DNA from: Desmodus rotundus
Taxonomy: Eukaryota; Chordata; Mammalia; Chiroptera; Phyllostomidae
Direction of reading: 5' to 3'
Assembly (NCBI RefSeq): GCF_022682495.2
Contig: NC_071397.1
Span: 16,688,739 to 16,752,738, forward strand
DNA: 64,000 bases
Part shown: piece after piece, positions 1-12,934 of the stretch
Numbering within the stretch: the stretch's first letter is position 1
Layout of the letters: each line of letters starts with the position of its first letter
Notes under the pieces: generated by a model
What the model was told of the DNA's origin: nothing
Databases searched by the model: none
The model's input: the letters and a program-made list of their open reading frames with translations, nothing else
Position numbers and translations under genes: made by a program

Positions 1-334
1 AGCACTATCAAAGGATTATATGGCAAAGGCCCAATGTCATTAGGGAACTAGGTTACCGAACTTCGTACTATCCCTGCATGGAGCTTCCATTTTACTGAGT
101 CACTGATTTCTTATGCAGTTAGTAATGACATACAGAGTAAGTGAGAAAATACTGGAAATCTGATAAATAACCTCCTATATCTGTCCTTTAAAACTGAGTA
201 TTTGTGTGGCTGTTGCATCTTGATTATACAAGACCAGTCACACTTTCTCTGCTCTTAAAATAAGATTTGGTGTTACGGCAGTATCAAATAAAGAAACAGT
301 CGATAGTAAATGTTTCTTAGTAATCTGTAGATGT
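1..334. other. Unassigned intron sequence
   Basis: AT-rich sequence with no ORF, RNA gene or repeat that I can name. It belongs to the PKHD1 intron downstream of exon B. Confidence 0.5.
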
Positions 335-545
335 ATCATTTTTAAAAAATTATATCTTCCATCACCATATATTTGACCCCCCTTTCTTTATCTTTTACTA
401 CCTCCCACCCCCATCCCCTCTGGTAACCTCTGTACTGTCATCTGTCTATGAGTTCTTGTTTGTTTCTCTTATTTGTTCACTTGTTGTTTTCAGTTTTATA
501 TCCTACACACGAGTGAAATCATATGGTTCTTACCTTGCAATATAC
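335..545 (-). repeat. Old LINE-1 3'-region fragment
   Basis: In plus orientation it carries the usual antisense L1 landmarks: a ccacccccatcccctctggtaacc-like stretch, then 'tgtctatgagttcttgtttg', then 'gagtgaaatcatatggttct'. These correspond to the end of ORF2 and the 3' untranslated region read backwards. A short A-rich piece at 598-660 (tgtcaccccaatgaat...) may be the tail of a second L1 on the plus strand. Confidence 0.6.
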
Positions 546-689
546 AGATCATGTGTCATAGAAATGCACACGAAACCTATATAATCTTTTCAATAAATGT
601 CACCCCAATGAATGTAATTAAAAATTTAAAAAGTAAACAATGTAATAAAAATATATCAATAATTACATAATATTTACATTTCATAAGAT

Positions 690-845
690 AGACTCTTGGT
701 CTAGATTTTGGTGTCTGGCCGATCTGGACATGAACCTAAATGTTTACACTGTAGAGCTGCGTGGCCTCTTCCATACTGCTCATCATGCCTGACTCTCAGT
801 TTTGATATCTGTAAAGTGAGCGCTGCTTAAATTATCTAAAAGAAT
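690..845 (+). repeat. MIR SINE
   Basis: Diverged MIR core and 3' half: 'gtggcctcttccatactgc' followed by 'ctcagttttgatatctgtaa' and 'aaagtgagcgctgct', matching the order of the mammalian-wide interspersed repeat. Confidence 0.6.
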
Positions 846-1619
846 GCCTGGAATTTAGATAATCTATGAGTGGTACTTTATCACACAAACACAGATTCCA
901 CTATTAATAAGAACTATATTTTACTCTTACCAATTGTTCCTGGATCAATGTGAATTCCATTGAGACGGTTACAAAAGACTCCCTCTGAGGCTCTCAGGAG
1001 AATCAGAAGCTTTTGTTCTTTTTGTAGGGGATTTTCCAAAGTACCTATTTACACAGAAAAGTAATATTTTAAATTAATTTGAAATTAAAACAGAGAGAGG
1101 GGAATTGTGATGCAATTTCAGAAATGCAAAGTAGACGTTATAGAGCAGACTATATGTGGAAGAGCCAATGGTAACATAGGGGAATAAGAAAAGGGGGACA
1201 ATGAGGCGCCGTAAAATCTGAAGGGGTTTCGATAACCATTCAGCAAATAGTCACTCTTTTTTTTTTCACTAGGCAGAGTACACCTTCCTGACCTACCAAT
1301 ATTTAGCCTGGCCATATGATTTGTTCGGATCAACAACATTTGGGTAGAAGGGACAGCAATGCTATTTCTGAGTTGATGCTTTAAGTTGCTTAGCAAGTTT
1401 TTAACAGGCCGCTGGCAGTGATGTAATCTGCCATGAAAGGAGTATTCTTTAAATAGCTTCTAGTTCCTGAACAAAGAAACAAACTAGCTGATCTGATGAG
1501 AACACACAAGCTGGAAGCACTTCCAAGTAAGTCTAACATAGATATTGGTTGTGGTTCGCCACCGAGGGGTGTGGACTGTCTGTGACACGCTGCCACCACA
1601 GCAAAACCTGGCTGACTCC
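846..1619. other. Unassigned intron sequence
   Basis: No recognisable gene or repeat. Short antisense ORFs at 1118-1599 lack codon bias or family similarity. Confidence 0.5.
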
Positions 1620-1624
1620 TGGAT

Positions 1625-1805
1625 CCCCAAAGTGCCTTACATGCATTTTAGCATTTAATCCTTACGAGAAATCTGAAAAGTAAGTACAATTCTTATCTCA
1701 GTTTTAAATATTCACACACAATGAGGCTTAGGGGTTACGGGATTTGTCCATATTTATCCAACTAGTAATTCACAGAGTCTAAATTTGACCAATAGTGTGT
1801 TTCTA
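1625..1805 (-). repeat. MIR SINE
   Basis: Reverse-orientation MIR landmarks in order: 'gcatttaatccttacgagaa', 'tcttatctcagttttaaata', 'aatgaggcttaggggttacg', then 'ccaactagtaattcacagag'. Confidence 0.65.
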
Positions 1806-1960
1806 CTAAGTATTTTATTAAACAAGTATAAGCTGTTTTCTAAGCCTAAATTCTTTTAGCAGCATAAGGACACAATCCATTCAGGCTGTAATAGACATCA
1901 GTTGGGAATTACTGCTGACATTATTTATTCCCTGGAGGTAAACAGCAGAGTTTGGTCACT

Positions 1961-2134
1961 TTTTAAAACAATTGATTTTAGAGAAAGAGACAGAGAGAGA
2001 AAGAGGAATACAAATTTGTTGTTCCACTAATTTATGCATTCATTGGTTGATTCTTTTATGTGCCCTGACTGGGGATCGAACCCTCAAACCTAGTGTATTG
2101 GGATATAGCTCCAACAAGCTGAGCTATGCAGCCA
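1961..2134 (-). repeat. Ves-type tRNA-derived SINE
   Basis: Read on the minus strand it begins with a tRNA-like head (tggctgcatagctcagcttg), has a B box (ggttcgatccccagtcag-type), a pyrimidine-rich CT stretch and an A-rich tail. A 7-bp direct repeat (ggtcact, 1954-1960 and 2135-2141) brackets it and is the likely target-site duplication. The family is characteristic of bats. Confidence 0.75.
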
Positions 2135-2141
2135 GGTCACT

Positions 2142-3595
2142 GTTATAGTATAAAAATTCTTTGGGGGATTTGCTGAAACTGTGGTATGGAGTATAAACAC
2201 AACAAAGGTTATTTTCTTCAAAAAATCTATCTTAAAGTACAGAAAATATGACAAAAACTCAGCTTTTCAAAAAGCAACTGATGAAAAGGTAGTCTTCAAA
2301 CTACAAACTGGATCAAAGTGGTTCACAAAAGATATCTGCCAACAAAACTTTCCAGTTTAGATATTCTTAAAAACATAACCCAAAATGAGGTTGCCAAGTA
2401 CAGTATGAAGTAAATGATAAACTTGAAGTTGCCCGATTGTCGTTACGATTAAGTGGCCTTTCAGCGGGCATAAAGTCACCCTCCCCAGTTAGGACGGCAT
2501 ATATACCTGCTTAACCAAGAGACTCAGTGTGAGTTTGCAGGGTGCTGCATACCCATCTTACAGCCCAGCCTTCACAGCCCCTGGTGTACAAGGGACTGCT
2601 AACGGTAAGACCCAGAGGGGTCAGTAAATGTGCTTAGAGTTACACAGTGGGTCCAGGGGCAAGCAAGCCTGGGTTCCCAATGAGATGCCAAGGGGATGCT
2701 GCTGCTCCACGCAGGTGACACCAATCCTCAGCTGAGCAACCAACGTATCCTCTTAGCCAAAACAAAGCTGTGCCATGCAGAAAGAAAGGAAGCAGAGGAA
2801 GAGGAAAATGTTAAGAAAATGGGTCTGGCGTAGCTCTTATCTTGCGATTACAAATCTGTCCAGTGAGCCATTTTCTAACTATGATTTCATTTACCTCAGG
2901 AAGGGTAGTTTCGATTCTTGGGGGGGAAATGGCCTAGCACTCAACAGATACCAGAGAGAGAAAAGTAGAACAGTTCTTGCCCTACAGAAACGGCGGCAGC
3001 GTCCCGCAAAAGGAGTTCAGCGTTCCTCTAAAATCAGAGATTGAATCAATTAGGCAACCCAAAACTGCAGCACATGTACAGCTTCCACAGACAGTCTGGG
3101 CATAGTTAGTTAGCCCCGCCTCCCCCGCCCCCGCCCCGATCACTGGCATCTCAAATACCGAGTTTGCAATTGGTTTTTTTTTTTTGATGTGGGGGAAGGG
3201 AAAGGTGCAGGCTAGAGACTGAACAGAAAGAAGGTAAGAGTGACCTAGGAGAAGGGAATAATACACACGCTGTTTTAACATCAAAATGAAGTGTGTCTTC
3301 AATTTGTAAAAGCTGCTCGTTTTATTCTCAAATTTAACAAACAAAGAAAGATGAGGTGCTCTCCCCAGTTTGGGCTTTGCCCCTAAGTGAGAGTAGCCAC
3401 CTCTCATAGAAGAGCCTCAGGATAACGCCGTTTTTCTCTGCCTTTCCTTTTTTGAAGCTGCTTCAAACTGCTGTAAACTGTAGCAAAAGGCATTTTCAAC
3501 CTGGACGAAACTGAATACTCGTAATGGAGGGAAAATCATTGTCGTCGTGCTGCCAAGTCATGCCAGGTGTGCACGCACACACGGTTCCATTTACC
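2142..3595. other. Unassigned intron sequence with a GC-box cluster
   Basis: Mostly unique sequence. Notable points are a TATA-like string (atatatacc) near 2500, a short C-rich cluster near 3115-3138 made of overlapping ccgcc/cccgcccc GC boxes, and a T run at 3174-3186. There is no CpG island around the GC boxes, and the ORFs at 2775-3044 and 2982-3407 have no recognisable product. Confidence 0.45.
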
Positions 3596-3599
3596 TCGC

Positions 3600-3710
3600 C
3601 ACCCTGTGATGGGCACTGTTGGGGTTCTCAGGAGGAAACTGAGGCACAGAGAGGTTAGATAACTTATTGGAAATTACACAGCTCGTCAGTGGGGAAGCTG
3701 GACTTAGACT
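3600..3710 (-). repeat. MIR SINE
   Basis: Clear reversed MIR core: 'gaaactgaggcacagagagg', 'ttagataacttattggaaat', 'tacacagctcgtcagtgggg'. Confidence 0.8.
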
Positions 3711-4795
3711 TAGTAAGTGCCATCTTAGAACACGTAGGCATAGAGAAGTAGGAAAGAAGGAAAGGGAAGCTGCCATTACTGAGGATGGTGGTGAGCACTG
3801 GAGGGAAACAGAATATGTTCCAGATGCTAAAATCACCTGGGGAGATGGAAAAAAATAAGTTCTGGTGTTCAGCAGACAACTGTTATAATGATTTGAGGAA
3901 TATGGTACAAATGGATTCCATGAATTTCAAGGGTAAGAAAAAGGGAAAAGGACCTTAAGTTATTTTATTAACTAAGCCTTTTTGATGAAATCATGTATAA
4001 ACCTAGTTTACACTTAAACCCACTCTCCCAACACGACTCCCCACACCTTGTAACAACCCAATCCACACTGAATTAATCACCATCCCCTGCTCTCTCTTCT
4101 CTGTGTACAAGATAGCCCAGGCTTTGAGGTCCCTTGCCTTTGTCCTGTCTAAATCCTAATCATCCCTCAAAACTGCTGCAATTTATTTCTAGAAGTCTTC
4201 TGTGACACTGAATTACACACCACCTTTTGTGCATTAAAATGCTGGTGCCTCTTGCTGTGGTAATCTTCCTTTAAAGAACTTGTCCTAAAGAAATACTATG
4301 GAATGTGGACAGATCAAGGCCCAAAGTTCATCATTGCTCTATTATCTATTTATAATCATAAACATTTGAACACATTTTGAAATAGCACAGCATTGGAAAC
4401 AACTTTGTCTATTTAGAGCCACCCCCACCCCCCAGTTTCCTTGACATACTCAATGGCCGAGCCACACAAGCCCCTAAACAAGCCCAAACCCACCTCAGAT
4501 GCCATTCTCTCTGGGTTCTCTCCTTGTCAACTAAGTCTGGGTTCAGTGACCCTCTATGGGCTCTCACAGAACAGTGTGTTTTAGCCTAATACTGCTTCAC
4601 TGTACCCTGAGTGCCTTCACCTGTCCCCTTCTCTTTACAGTGAGTGAACAGAGAGAAGCGATTGTATTAGCAGCAGAGTTCATGGATGTTTTACCCCCAA
4701 AATGATGAACTAGGTAATTTTAACCAATTCTCTTGCAGAAAACAATGAAAACTAAAGAGGAATATTGTACAGTAAAAAAGATGTATTTCACCAAT
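3711..4795. other. Intron sequence with a probable L2 remnant
   Basis: Mostly unassigned. Bases 4110-4265 (aatcatccctcaaaactgct ... agaagtcttctgtgacac) follow the order of the LINE-2 3' region ('catccttcaa', 'aagtcttcc') on the plus strand, with low confidence. Confidence 0.4.
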
Positions 4796-5500
4796 GTTAT
4801 AATAATTTTAAGCATGCATGTGCCTAACATCATAGTTTTGGAATAAATAAAGCAAAAATTGACAGAATTTCAATGAAAAGACACATCCCTAATAACAGTG
4901 GAAAATTGAACACAACTCCTTATAAAATCAACAAAAAAATAGTAAGGACACAGCCTCTTGAATTGTACAGTTAGCAAAGCTGACGTAATGCATGAGTGGA
5001 TAACTAGACTCGCGAAGGACACATTCTCTCAAGCATGCGCAAGACCTTCACAAATACTGACCATACGACCACATGGAGACCTAAGGTTTAACAAACTTAA
5101 AGGGATTAGAATCATACATCATAGGCTTTCTGACCATTGTTTACTCAAAGTATACAACTCATATTGGAAAAGATTTACGAAACAAACTCTTTTAAAATAA
5201 AGATTTTTTAATTATTCAGAAATACCACTTTGGGAGAGTAAAAAACAATCTACAGAGTAGACAAAGATGCTTGTGATACATGTAACAGCTGAAAAGTACA
5301 TTCCAGGACATACAAAACTTCAGCAAATCAATATAAAACAGATAATCCATCATAAAAAGGATAAGAGAATAGCCACTTCACAAAACAAGGTATAAAATAG
5401 TTAATAAAATGTTAAAAGTACTGAATCGCATTAGAAATTAGAGAAATGCAGATTAAACCAATAATGAAGTCCCACTGTATACCTACTAAAATGGTTTTAT
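4796..5500 (+). repeat. Old LINE-1 ORF2 fragments
   Basis: Bases 4800-5150 follow the endonuclease-region order of L1 ORF2 in very diverged form: 'aataaagcaaaaattgacag', 'caatgaaaagacacatccct', then 'agggattagaatcatacatc' and 'ctgaccattg'. Bases 5330-5500 resemble the later segment before the ORF2 C-terminus: 'agagaaatgcagattaaacc', 'tcccactgtatacctactaa'. No intact reading frame. Confidence 0.55.
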
Positions 5501-8500
5501 AGTGTTTAATTCAATTGTGTATTTTTTACTTTATAAATATTTTAGTACATGTGTATCCTATTTCACAATAAATATTTAACTGATTATTATGTTCCAAGGA
5601 CACTCATCAATAACTATTTGTTGACTAAAAGAATGGAAAATGACCAAAATCATGTCTTTCTGACTGTCCATGCCATTAAATTTGTTTACAGTTATATTAA
5701 TTGATACAAGAAAAACTACATAAATTTAATGTATACTGATCAAAATTTTAGGTGCATCTCCCTAATAATTTTTTTTGCAGGTCCTATTCCCTAAATCCAA
5801 AAGAACAAATTGTATTTCTAAATAATTAATATTTCTTTCCAAGTTAACCTTGAAATTTAATAAATATCATGATTGCATGTGAATGACAGGTTAAGAAATT
5901 ACTTCCAAAGTCAATTACACAACTTTGGAAGTTGAGCTTCTAACTGGAACATAACTATTTTTCTCATGTGTTGCTACAGCTATTTTCTTCAGAGCAGAGA
6001 GTCCAGAATATTTTTTCTTATCAGACCTAAACTGGCAAACAGTGCTGAACCAATTAAATTGTAAAACATATTTTATTCTAAATTAGCTTTTAATTCCCAG
6101 TGTGTCTCTGACCCACTTATTCTTAAAACACCCCTCTCCAGTAGAAATCAATCTCATATAAAAAAATATATAAGGATGGAAGGGCTTTTAACCCAATGAA
6201 ATAAGAATCTGTTAAAATAATGTCTAATTCAGGCTGACAAATTTGATCATCAATGAGGCCTCTCAATTTATCAACAGTTGATAGAATATGAAGTAGAAGT
6301 TAATATAATTTATTAATTCACATACTTGTAAAATGTATAATAATTCTTAAAACTTCTTAAGTTTGAGCAAATTCATTTCTGTAAACCTTGATTTCTGCCT
6401 GTAAAATAGGCAAAATGGTGGAATCTATTTTGTATGTGAGAGTTAAATAATTTCATGCATGTTATTGATACACGACACAGTGTCTTCATATAATGCTTGA
6501 TTTTTAAAATGTTGGTCTTAGTAGTATAATACTAAAAAATAGTAGTAATAATAGAGAAATAAAATATTTCAGAATTAATGTTTAATTTGGAAATAAAAAA
6601 AAGGAAGGCAAGCTCTCTTTAGCATACAATGTTCTATTTCTAAAGTGCTAGAAACTAGACATTCAAAAGTAAAAACATAAGGTAACCATTTATTTTAATG
6701 TCCAGTCCAAAAAACAGCAGGGAAGACAATTAAATTCCTATCAAACTCACTATAAAGTTTAAATAATTAACATAACAAATTATCCATTCACTTACTTATT
6801 TTCTTAAACTTATTTAGTTTTTTCCATGCAAAAATAACTAACTAAATTTAAGTTATTTTATTTATTATATAATTAACCATTTAGTAATTTTAAAACAATA
6901 CATTTCTAAGAAATTTTATGTTACTGTGACAGAAGATCAAGAGTCCAAAATACATTTTGGAATAGTAATTTAGAAAACATTAAAATCTTAAAGATGATTA
7001 ATGTAAATGAGTTTTGCAAAGACTAACTGGTATTCTAAGACAGAAGAATTATTTCTTATATCAGTGTTTCACTTCATATAGAGAGAGAGAGAAGGATGGA
7101 TATATGTTTGTCAGAGAACTAATATCCATAGGAAAATAAACAGATATTTATATGCTTAATCTTATTTTTGAAATACATATTATATAACTGTTGATGCCAA
7201 TCTTTAGGGACTCACAGAAATGGAATTTAGTGTGTCCCAAACCTGTAAAAAACAAGTTTTTATACTTTTTCACTTACTGTTAAATACATATAATATTTAA
7301 AAGCCGTATCTCTTTGATATCAGCTTTTTATTTTATCAGCTAACTAGTAGTGTGATTGGAGAACAGTCAGTGTAAACAGAAACTGATTTGTTGACTGAGG
7401 ATCATTATTATCTATTTATAAACCATTTATTGTGCAAATGTCTATGTATACTTGTATTTACACATTAAATATGAGGTTATTTTTTAATTGTTGTTTAACT
7501 TAAAAGACATATATTTTTTATTTTTTAAATTAATATATTATTTTTAAACAAACATCATCACCACAAGACAGAAGATTCTCTCTGGCTACTCAAGAAGTCT
7601 GACTACTGGGTATTGTGGCTTTAGGCTGGAGGTTATGTTTTAATCTATACTTTTCTCTGGTTTGTCTCCTTATTACTTAATCATCCAATGAGTTTCACAG
7701 AACTGTCAGTTTGGAAGGCAATAAACAGTGTATGGATTTTTCCTCTTCTTTAGGATTGAGAGAGTCCCAGTCGTGGAAGCAATGAAAGAAACTTCCAAAC
7801 ACCTGGTATACTTCATTTCCTGACAAAGTCACGTGCTAATGATGACCTTAGGCTCCTAGCTACAAATGCGAGACAGACTGACATAGACCCATCACTGCTC
7901 TGCAAAACAGTATGTGACAAGGTTTAGGATAAAAACCTAGTTCCTGGCTTAATTACTGAGCAACTGGGCAGCACATCATGTGACCTGGTTGAAACAGGCC
8001 GAAGGAACAGTGCTGAGTCCTCAGGCACATTGATTGTGGGGCACGTCATTGCTTACTTAAGGATCAAGAAGTGTTCTGTTAAGTTGTAAAGACATAAATT
8101 AATTATTAATGGTTATCTTTCTCTGAAATCCTCCTATAAACGAACAGATGAGAATTTTCTACTTGCAATTTTAAGAGTTATGAGATTAAAACATTTTCCA
8201 AGTTGAACATTTGTGTCAGTAACATGTTAGCATTGATATCTACGATAACAAGGAACACACACTAAAGCGATTTATTATCTAAGTGATTTCTTATCTAAGA
8301 AGAGACACGATGGAAAAAAAAGATGAGGTCAGGTAGCTTATTCATGAACAAGGAAATATAAACATTTAAGGAAATAACAAAACAATACCTATTGTACAGG
8401 TCTTGAATTATGCATTTTTATCAGTTTTTCTCTCCTAGGCAGATTAAGAATTGAAAATGCTTTGGCTTTGTACAAGATCACCAACTTTTCAAATATGTTT

Positions 8501-8689
8501 CTGCCCTTGTCTTGTTCCTTTGCATACAGGGGCAAAAACACTGTAGTCATTTATATATTAACACTATAATTCCTTCCTCACAGATGTTGCCATTTCAGTA
8601 CAGGGAGACTAAATACGTCATAATAAAAAGGAATTGAGCTGAAAGGCAGATTTACATATGACCAATCATTTATGTATACACCAATCCGT
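5501..8689. other. AT-rich intron segment, poor in recognisable repeats
   Basis: About 3.2 kb without any element I can name. It has long A/T tracts, a short GA run at 7081-7092 and a perfect 11-bp inverted repeat at 5901-5932. No ORF of note in any frame. The scarcity of repeats compared with the rest of the intron makes it a candidate for conserved non-coding sequence, but conservation cannot be judged from one genome. Confidence 0.45.
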
Positions 8690-8945
8690 CACACAGCACA
8701 TTATCAGAAGCCTACCACGCACTAACTAGGTACTAGGGTTTCAAAATGTTCTGAAGAAGCCAACCATCTAATATAGAGAGGAAATTCATGAGAACATACA
8801 ATAAAATGAATGCAATAATGATGACATAAATGAACAGAACGGGCAAGAAGAAAAGCTACACTGAAACCCGCTGAATGGAGACAGAAAAGGTTCATAGTAG
8901 AGTCAGTCTTTGGGCAAAGGCTTAAAGGATGAGTATTTAAGGTAA
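8690..8945 (-). repeat. Probable LINE-2 remnant
   Basis: The order 'gcctaccacgcactaactag', 'aaatgaacagaacgggcaag', 'ttgggcaaaggcttaaagga' is that of the L2 3' region read in reverse. Strongly diverged. Confidence 0.4.
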
Positions 8946-9110
8946 CTAAAATAGTCTCTAATTCTGGTCTTGTTCTTTACCAGCTATGTGACCCTGGAAA
9001 AAATCAATAATCTCTTTGGAGCTCAGTTTCCTTATCACTACAACTAAACAGATGATTCACACAATCTCTGAGGTCTGTGATATCACAGTTATGGAACTGC
9101 TACTGGGGAA
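8946..9110 (+). repeat. MIR SINE
   Basis: Contains 'ttaccagctatgtgaccctg' followed by 'agctcagtttccttatcact', the MIR core in sense order. Confidence 0.75.
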
Positions 9111-9384
9111 TTTTCCAGAAGCTGTACAATGAGTTGCTAAACTGGAATTACAATCCAGGTCTCTAGAAATTCCATATTTAAGAAGGTCCTCAATTCATTT
9201 CTGTCCTGTTAAAGTCATACTCATGAGATTATAAAAAAATAGCAAGTTTTAGCACTACTTGTACATATTTGTGTTCTTCAGTGCTTTAGAGACTAACACT
9301 GCATAGGTTAAGATCCAGCCTACATCATGGAACTCATGGCCACTGTTTGGTATCCTCCAGCTGCCGGGGCTGCCCTTCTGCTTC

Positions 9385-9775
9385 ACAAGTATGTAAAGCA
9401 CATTCCCACTGCTGCCTCAGGACTTTTGCACTTCCTCTTCCTTCTGTCTGAAACTCTCCTGTCCAAATTTCTGTAAGTTTAGCTCTTTTCTGTCTCTACA
9501 GTCTGAGATCCCATTGACCCTTCAGAAAGGCTTTCACAACTGCCTTATCTGAGGTGCCAACATCCAACCTCAACCTCTCTTCAGCTCACTCTGGTTTTCC
9601 TTTCCTCCAGAGCATGTCTAGCCATCTAGTTACCTTCCATATTTATTTTACTATTTCATTCTCTGTTTCCCCAAACAAAAGAAAGCAAGCAGGAATCTCA
9701 TCTGTCTTGCTTGCTTCTGAATACTCAAGTCCCAGGGAGAATGCTTGGCACGGAGGTGATATTTAATGAAAGGGA
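9385..9775 (+). repeat. LINE-2 3' end
   Basis: Sense-order L2 landmarks: 'gcctcaggacttttgcactt', 'cttctgtctgaaactctcct', 'cccttcagaaaggctttcac', then 'aatctcatctgtcttgcttg' and 'gggagaatgcttggcacgga' near the 3' terminus. The 70-codon ORF here is not a gene. Confidence 0.75.
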
Positions 9776-10249
9776 GAGAGAGATGAAGGGAAAAGGGAGA
9801 CGGAGACAAGGACACATCTCTAAATAAAATTTTGGAAAATCACCATCTAGGAGGAATTCTTTTTCTCCTTAATATCTACTTATGTGCTCCATTTTATCAT
9901 CCGAAAGAAAGTTTGTTATTTATGTCACTTTTAATATAGACAACTGTTCATTTTCAAACATGAGGTTTAATATGTTCGATTGTACTTAAGACCATATTCA
10001 AGTCAAAAAAGATAAAGTTAAGGAATAGATAATGGTATTACATTTATTAGAAGTTACTGTACTTCAAGTAATGTGTTGAACTTTCTCTTTGTTCCACATG
10101 CAATATAACATTTTGAGACAAAACTATATTTGTCAGTCATTATTTTTCAAAAAGCTAGAATATGATGACCATTTTTTCTTTCTTCATTTTCTAAACTGGA
10201 TCTCATGCTACTAACAACTCTTTTCTTGTAAATTCCTACCTTTGTTTCA
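9776..10249. other. Unassigned intron sequence
   Basis: AT-rich, no recognisable gene or repeat. Confidence 0.45.
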
Positions 10250-11365
10250 AGATATTTTCTCGTCACTCTGTTTTTGTTACATACATAGCTGTTTCTTCTC
10301 CTTCTCCTTGCTGAGCTTCCACTTCCACAACCTCAAAATCTCAGCTTTGGTCATTGTTTGTCTCTATCTCACGCCTTTGATGTCTCATTTTGGCTGACGA
10401 CTCCCAAACATCATATTTAGCACAGTCCTCTCTCCTGCACTTTTTCATAAATCAACTTGCCCTCTACATGCTACCACTTACGCATCCCAGTGAAATATAA
10501 ACTGGATGAGTAGGAGTCTATGTATTCAATAAACCACTGTAAGGGCTCACTGTGTACCTGACATTGTTCAAGTACTTTAATATATATTAACATTTAATTT
10601 TCATACAACTCTATAAAATAAGCACTATTACTATGTTTTTTAAAAACTGAGGTCAGGTTACTTCATGTCATTCATCCGGAGTCACTCAGCTAATAAGTGG
10701 TAGAAAGGAGTCCAGCACCACCATCAACCCGGATCTCCCAACTGGAAACCTCAGATATTTTCTAAACACTCCTCCTCACCTCACATCAGAATGGCCACTC
10801 AGTTATAGTGATTTTATACGTCCTCCATATTTCTCTAATTCATTCTTCCTCATTAACTCCAAGGCCTTGTTCCAATCCCGCAGTAGCCTTCTCACTTTTC
10901 ACTGTACCCCTTCCCATACATCCTGCACACTGCTCGGAGTGATCTTTCTAAAACCAAATCTAATTATGTAACTTCCCTGCTTAAAACTATCCAGTGACCA
11001 CCCACTGCCTTTGCCAAAATCCAAACTCCTTAACATAGTGTATAAGACCAAGAATCTTCATGGGCTACCACTATTCTGTAAATCCTACAATCCAGACATA
11101 CCAATTCCCTAAAATTTCCTGAAGGTGTAATGCTCATCCAGCAAATATGCACCTTTTCAGCTCCGTTCCTTTCTCTTTAAGTCCCCTCCAGGTTGTAAGA
11201 GATGACACTTTCAATTATGTTTTTATTTGTTTGTCTTCACCAATTTATTGAGACATCATCTGAAAGGTAGGTTCCTAACTTCTATTTCTGTGCATTCAGC
11301 TTCTCCCATGATACCTGGTTCATGGTGGGCAATGAACAAACAGATGATGAATGAAAGAATGGACA
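10250..11365 (+). repeat. LINE-2, interrupted by a MIR
   Basis: The stretch follows the CR1/L2 ORF2 C-terminal region and 3' end: 'actcccaaacatcatattta', 'agtgatctttctaaaaccaa', 'cctgcttaaaactatccagt', 'ccaaactccttaacatagtg', and near the end 'tacctggttcatggtgggca'. Bases 10530-10745 are a MIR in the opposite direction that splits the copy. Many stops, so no active reverse transcriptase. Confidence 0.75.
10530..10745 (-). repeat. MIR SINE nested in LINE-2
   Basis: Reversed MIR order: 'attttcatacaactctataa', 'taagcactattactatgttt', 'aaaactgaggtcaggttact', 'gagtcactcagctaataagt'. Confidence 0.7.
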
Positions 11366-12934
11366 GACAAGTGAAATACTTTAAGCTTATCTTAAATGTT
11401 TTATCAGACTAATGAGATAACCACTGAAGGAAGAATGGTAATTGAGTTTGGCGCTTATGATTCAGCTGTAACCCTCTAAGCAAAGCTTTGATCTTAAACC
11501 TCCCTTCTAATGCTAGCATAATCGTTATACTCTACTGAAAGTCAACTGATACATTTTGCCAGCACCAGCTGCCTTAAAAGCAGGACCATCAAGAAATACA
11601 ATTCCGCAATGTTGGGACTTGGATCAAAAAGCATCAGATAGCAGACACACACTGGCAGTATTCTGTGCCAATGTCCACATCTATTAAGTTTATTTACTAA
11701 CTAGTGTTATTATCTGTTGCATTTTGGGATTTCTTTGGGGCGTGGTAGAATTGGACAGATGGGTTGAAAGTCTTCCTTCAGGCATAATACACAGAGGATT
11801 GAGCAGATGGGTTCCAATAATCAAACTTCAGGCCCAACAAAGCAAGGAGAAAAAGAATACAGCATTATCTAGTAATAGCTAAAAATATAGTTGGGAATGG
11901 ACACATTTAAAAATAAGATTTGAAATGTATAAATCAAAACTGGACAGTGGCACTTCCTTTAAAAGGTACAGATTTTCAGACAATGTTTTTGTTGTATTAA
12001 TAAGGAACTTCAAAAATAAAAAAAGACCAGTCATAGCAATGGAAGATGCCAACTTGAAATAAGCTTTTAAATAACAAAACTAGATTCCGTTTTATTTAAT
12101 ATTTCTATCAGTTAACTGGGTGTGAACTTTATAGAATATTAAACAAGTGAATGAGCACATGCTATTAATTTGGGAGGAAAAGATCAGAATCCAAAAAAAT
12201 TTCTCCTTCATGAAAAGATCAATGAAATAATAAAATAAAGAGATAAGTAAAAATTATTGTATTTAGATCCCCTAAAACCCAAGGGAAAACCAAATAATTC
12301 TTATATGAATGTACAATGTAGAAATATCTATGGGTAGCACATATTAAAAAAGTAGAAATTAGAGTTGATAATATAGTTGGAAGGACCAGCAGCATGAAGG
12401 CGGTTTAATGTTTGACTATATGGATAGAAGAATTGTATCTGACATGGTAGTTGGAAGCTGACTGGGCTGGAGAGCATCCATTTCCAGACTCTGCCCTTCT
12501 TTTCTCTGCTCAATGCCCCAGGATGCTGCTGACTTGTAAGCACTACATCACTGAGTTCTCCTTTATACAGAGTTCCAGTTAGTTTTAGACAAAATGGTAG
12601 CACAAGCAGGAAATGAGGGAGGAAAGAGAGTGAGGTCAGGGTATTTATTCCCACAGATCCTTTCCCCGCAAGGAGTGAGTCCCAGGCACACAAAAGATTG
12701 TGCTGGTGTCTGGCAACCATCTCCACTCTTCCCCCTTCATCTGGGATTCCAGTAATGACTTTCTTTCCTCACTCCTTGGGGCAAATGGTGGTAAGAATGC
12801 TCTGCTGTTACTAGCCCTAGGGTATGCCCTAGGCTATTTGGATTTTTGTAAGTGTTTCTTTATCAAAATCTATTCAAACTGTCTAAACCAGTATGACCTC
12901 TATTTTCTGCAGAGACCCTGATAGATGAACTAAC
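11366..12934. other. Unassigned intron sequence
   Basis: No gene seen. The 3' part (about 12330-12920, ending 'gcagagaccctgatagatga') has the look of an old interspersed repeat with a promoterless ORF on each strand, but I cannot name the family. Confidence 0.4.

Noticed and set aside
3111..3140. GC-box cluster as a promoter
   Set aside because: Isolated C-rich tract without a CpG island, start-site signals or a downstream exon.
12700..12921. ORF with a hydrophobic segment on the plus strand
   Set aside because: Overlaps an opposing ORF in a probable old repeat. No splice or family support.
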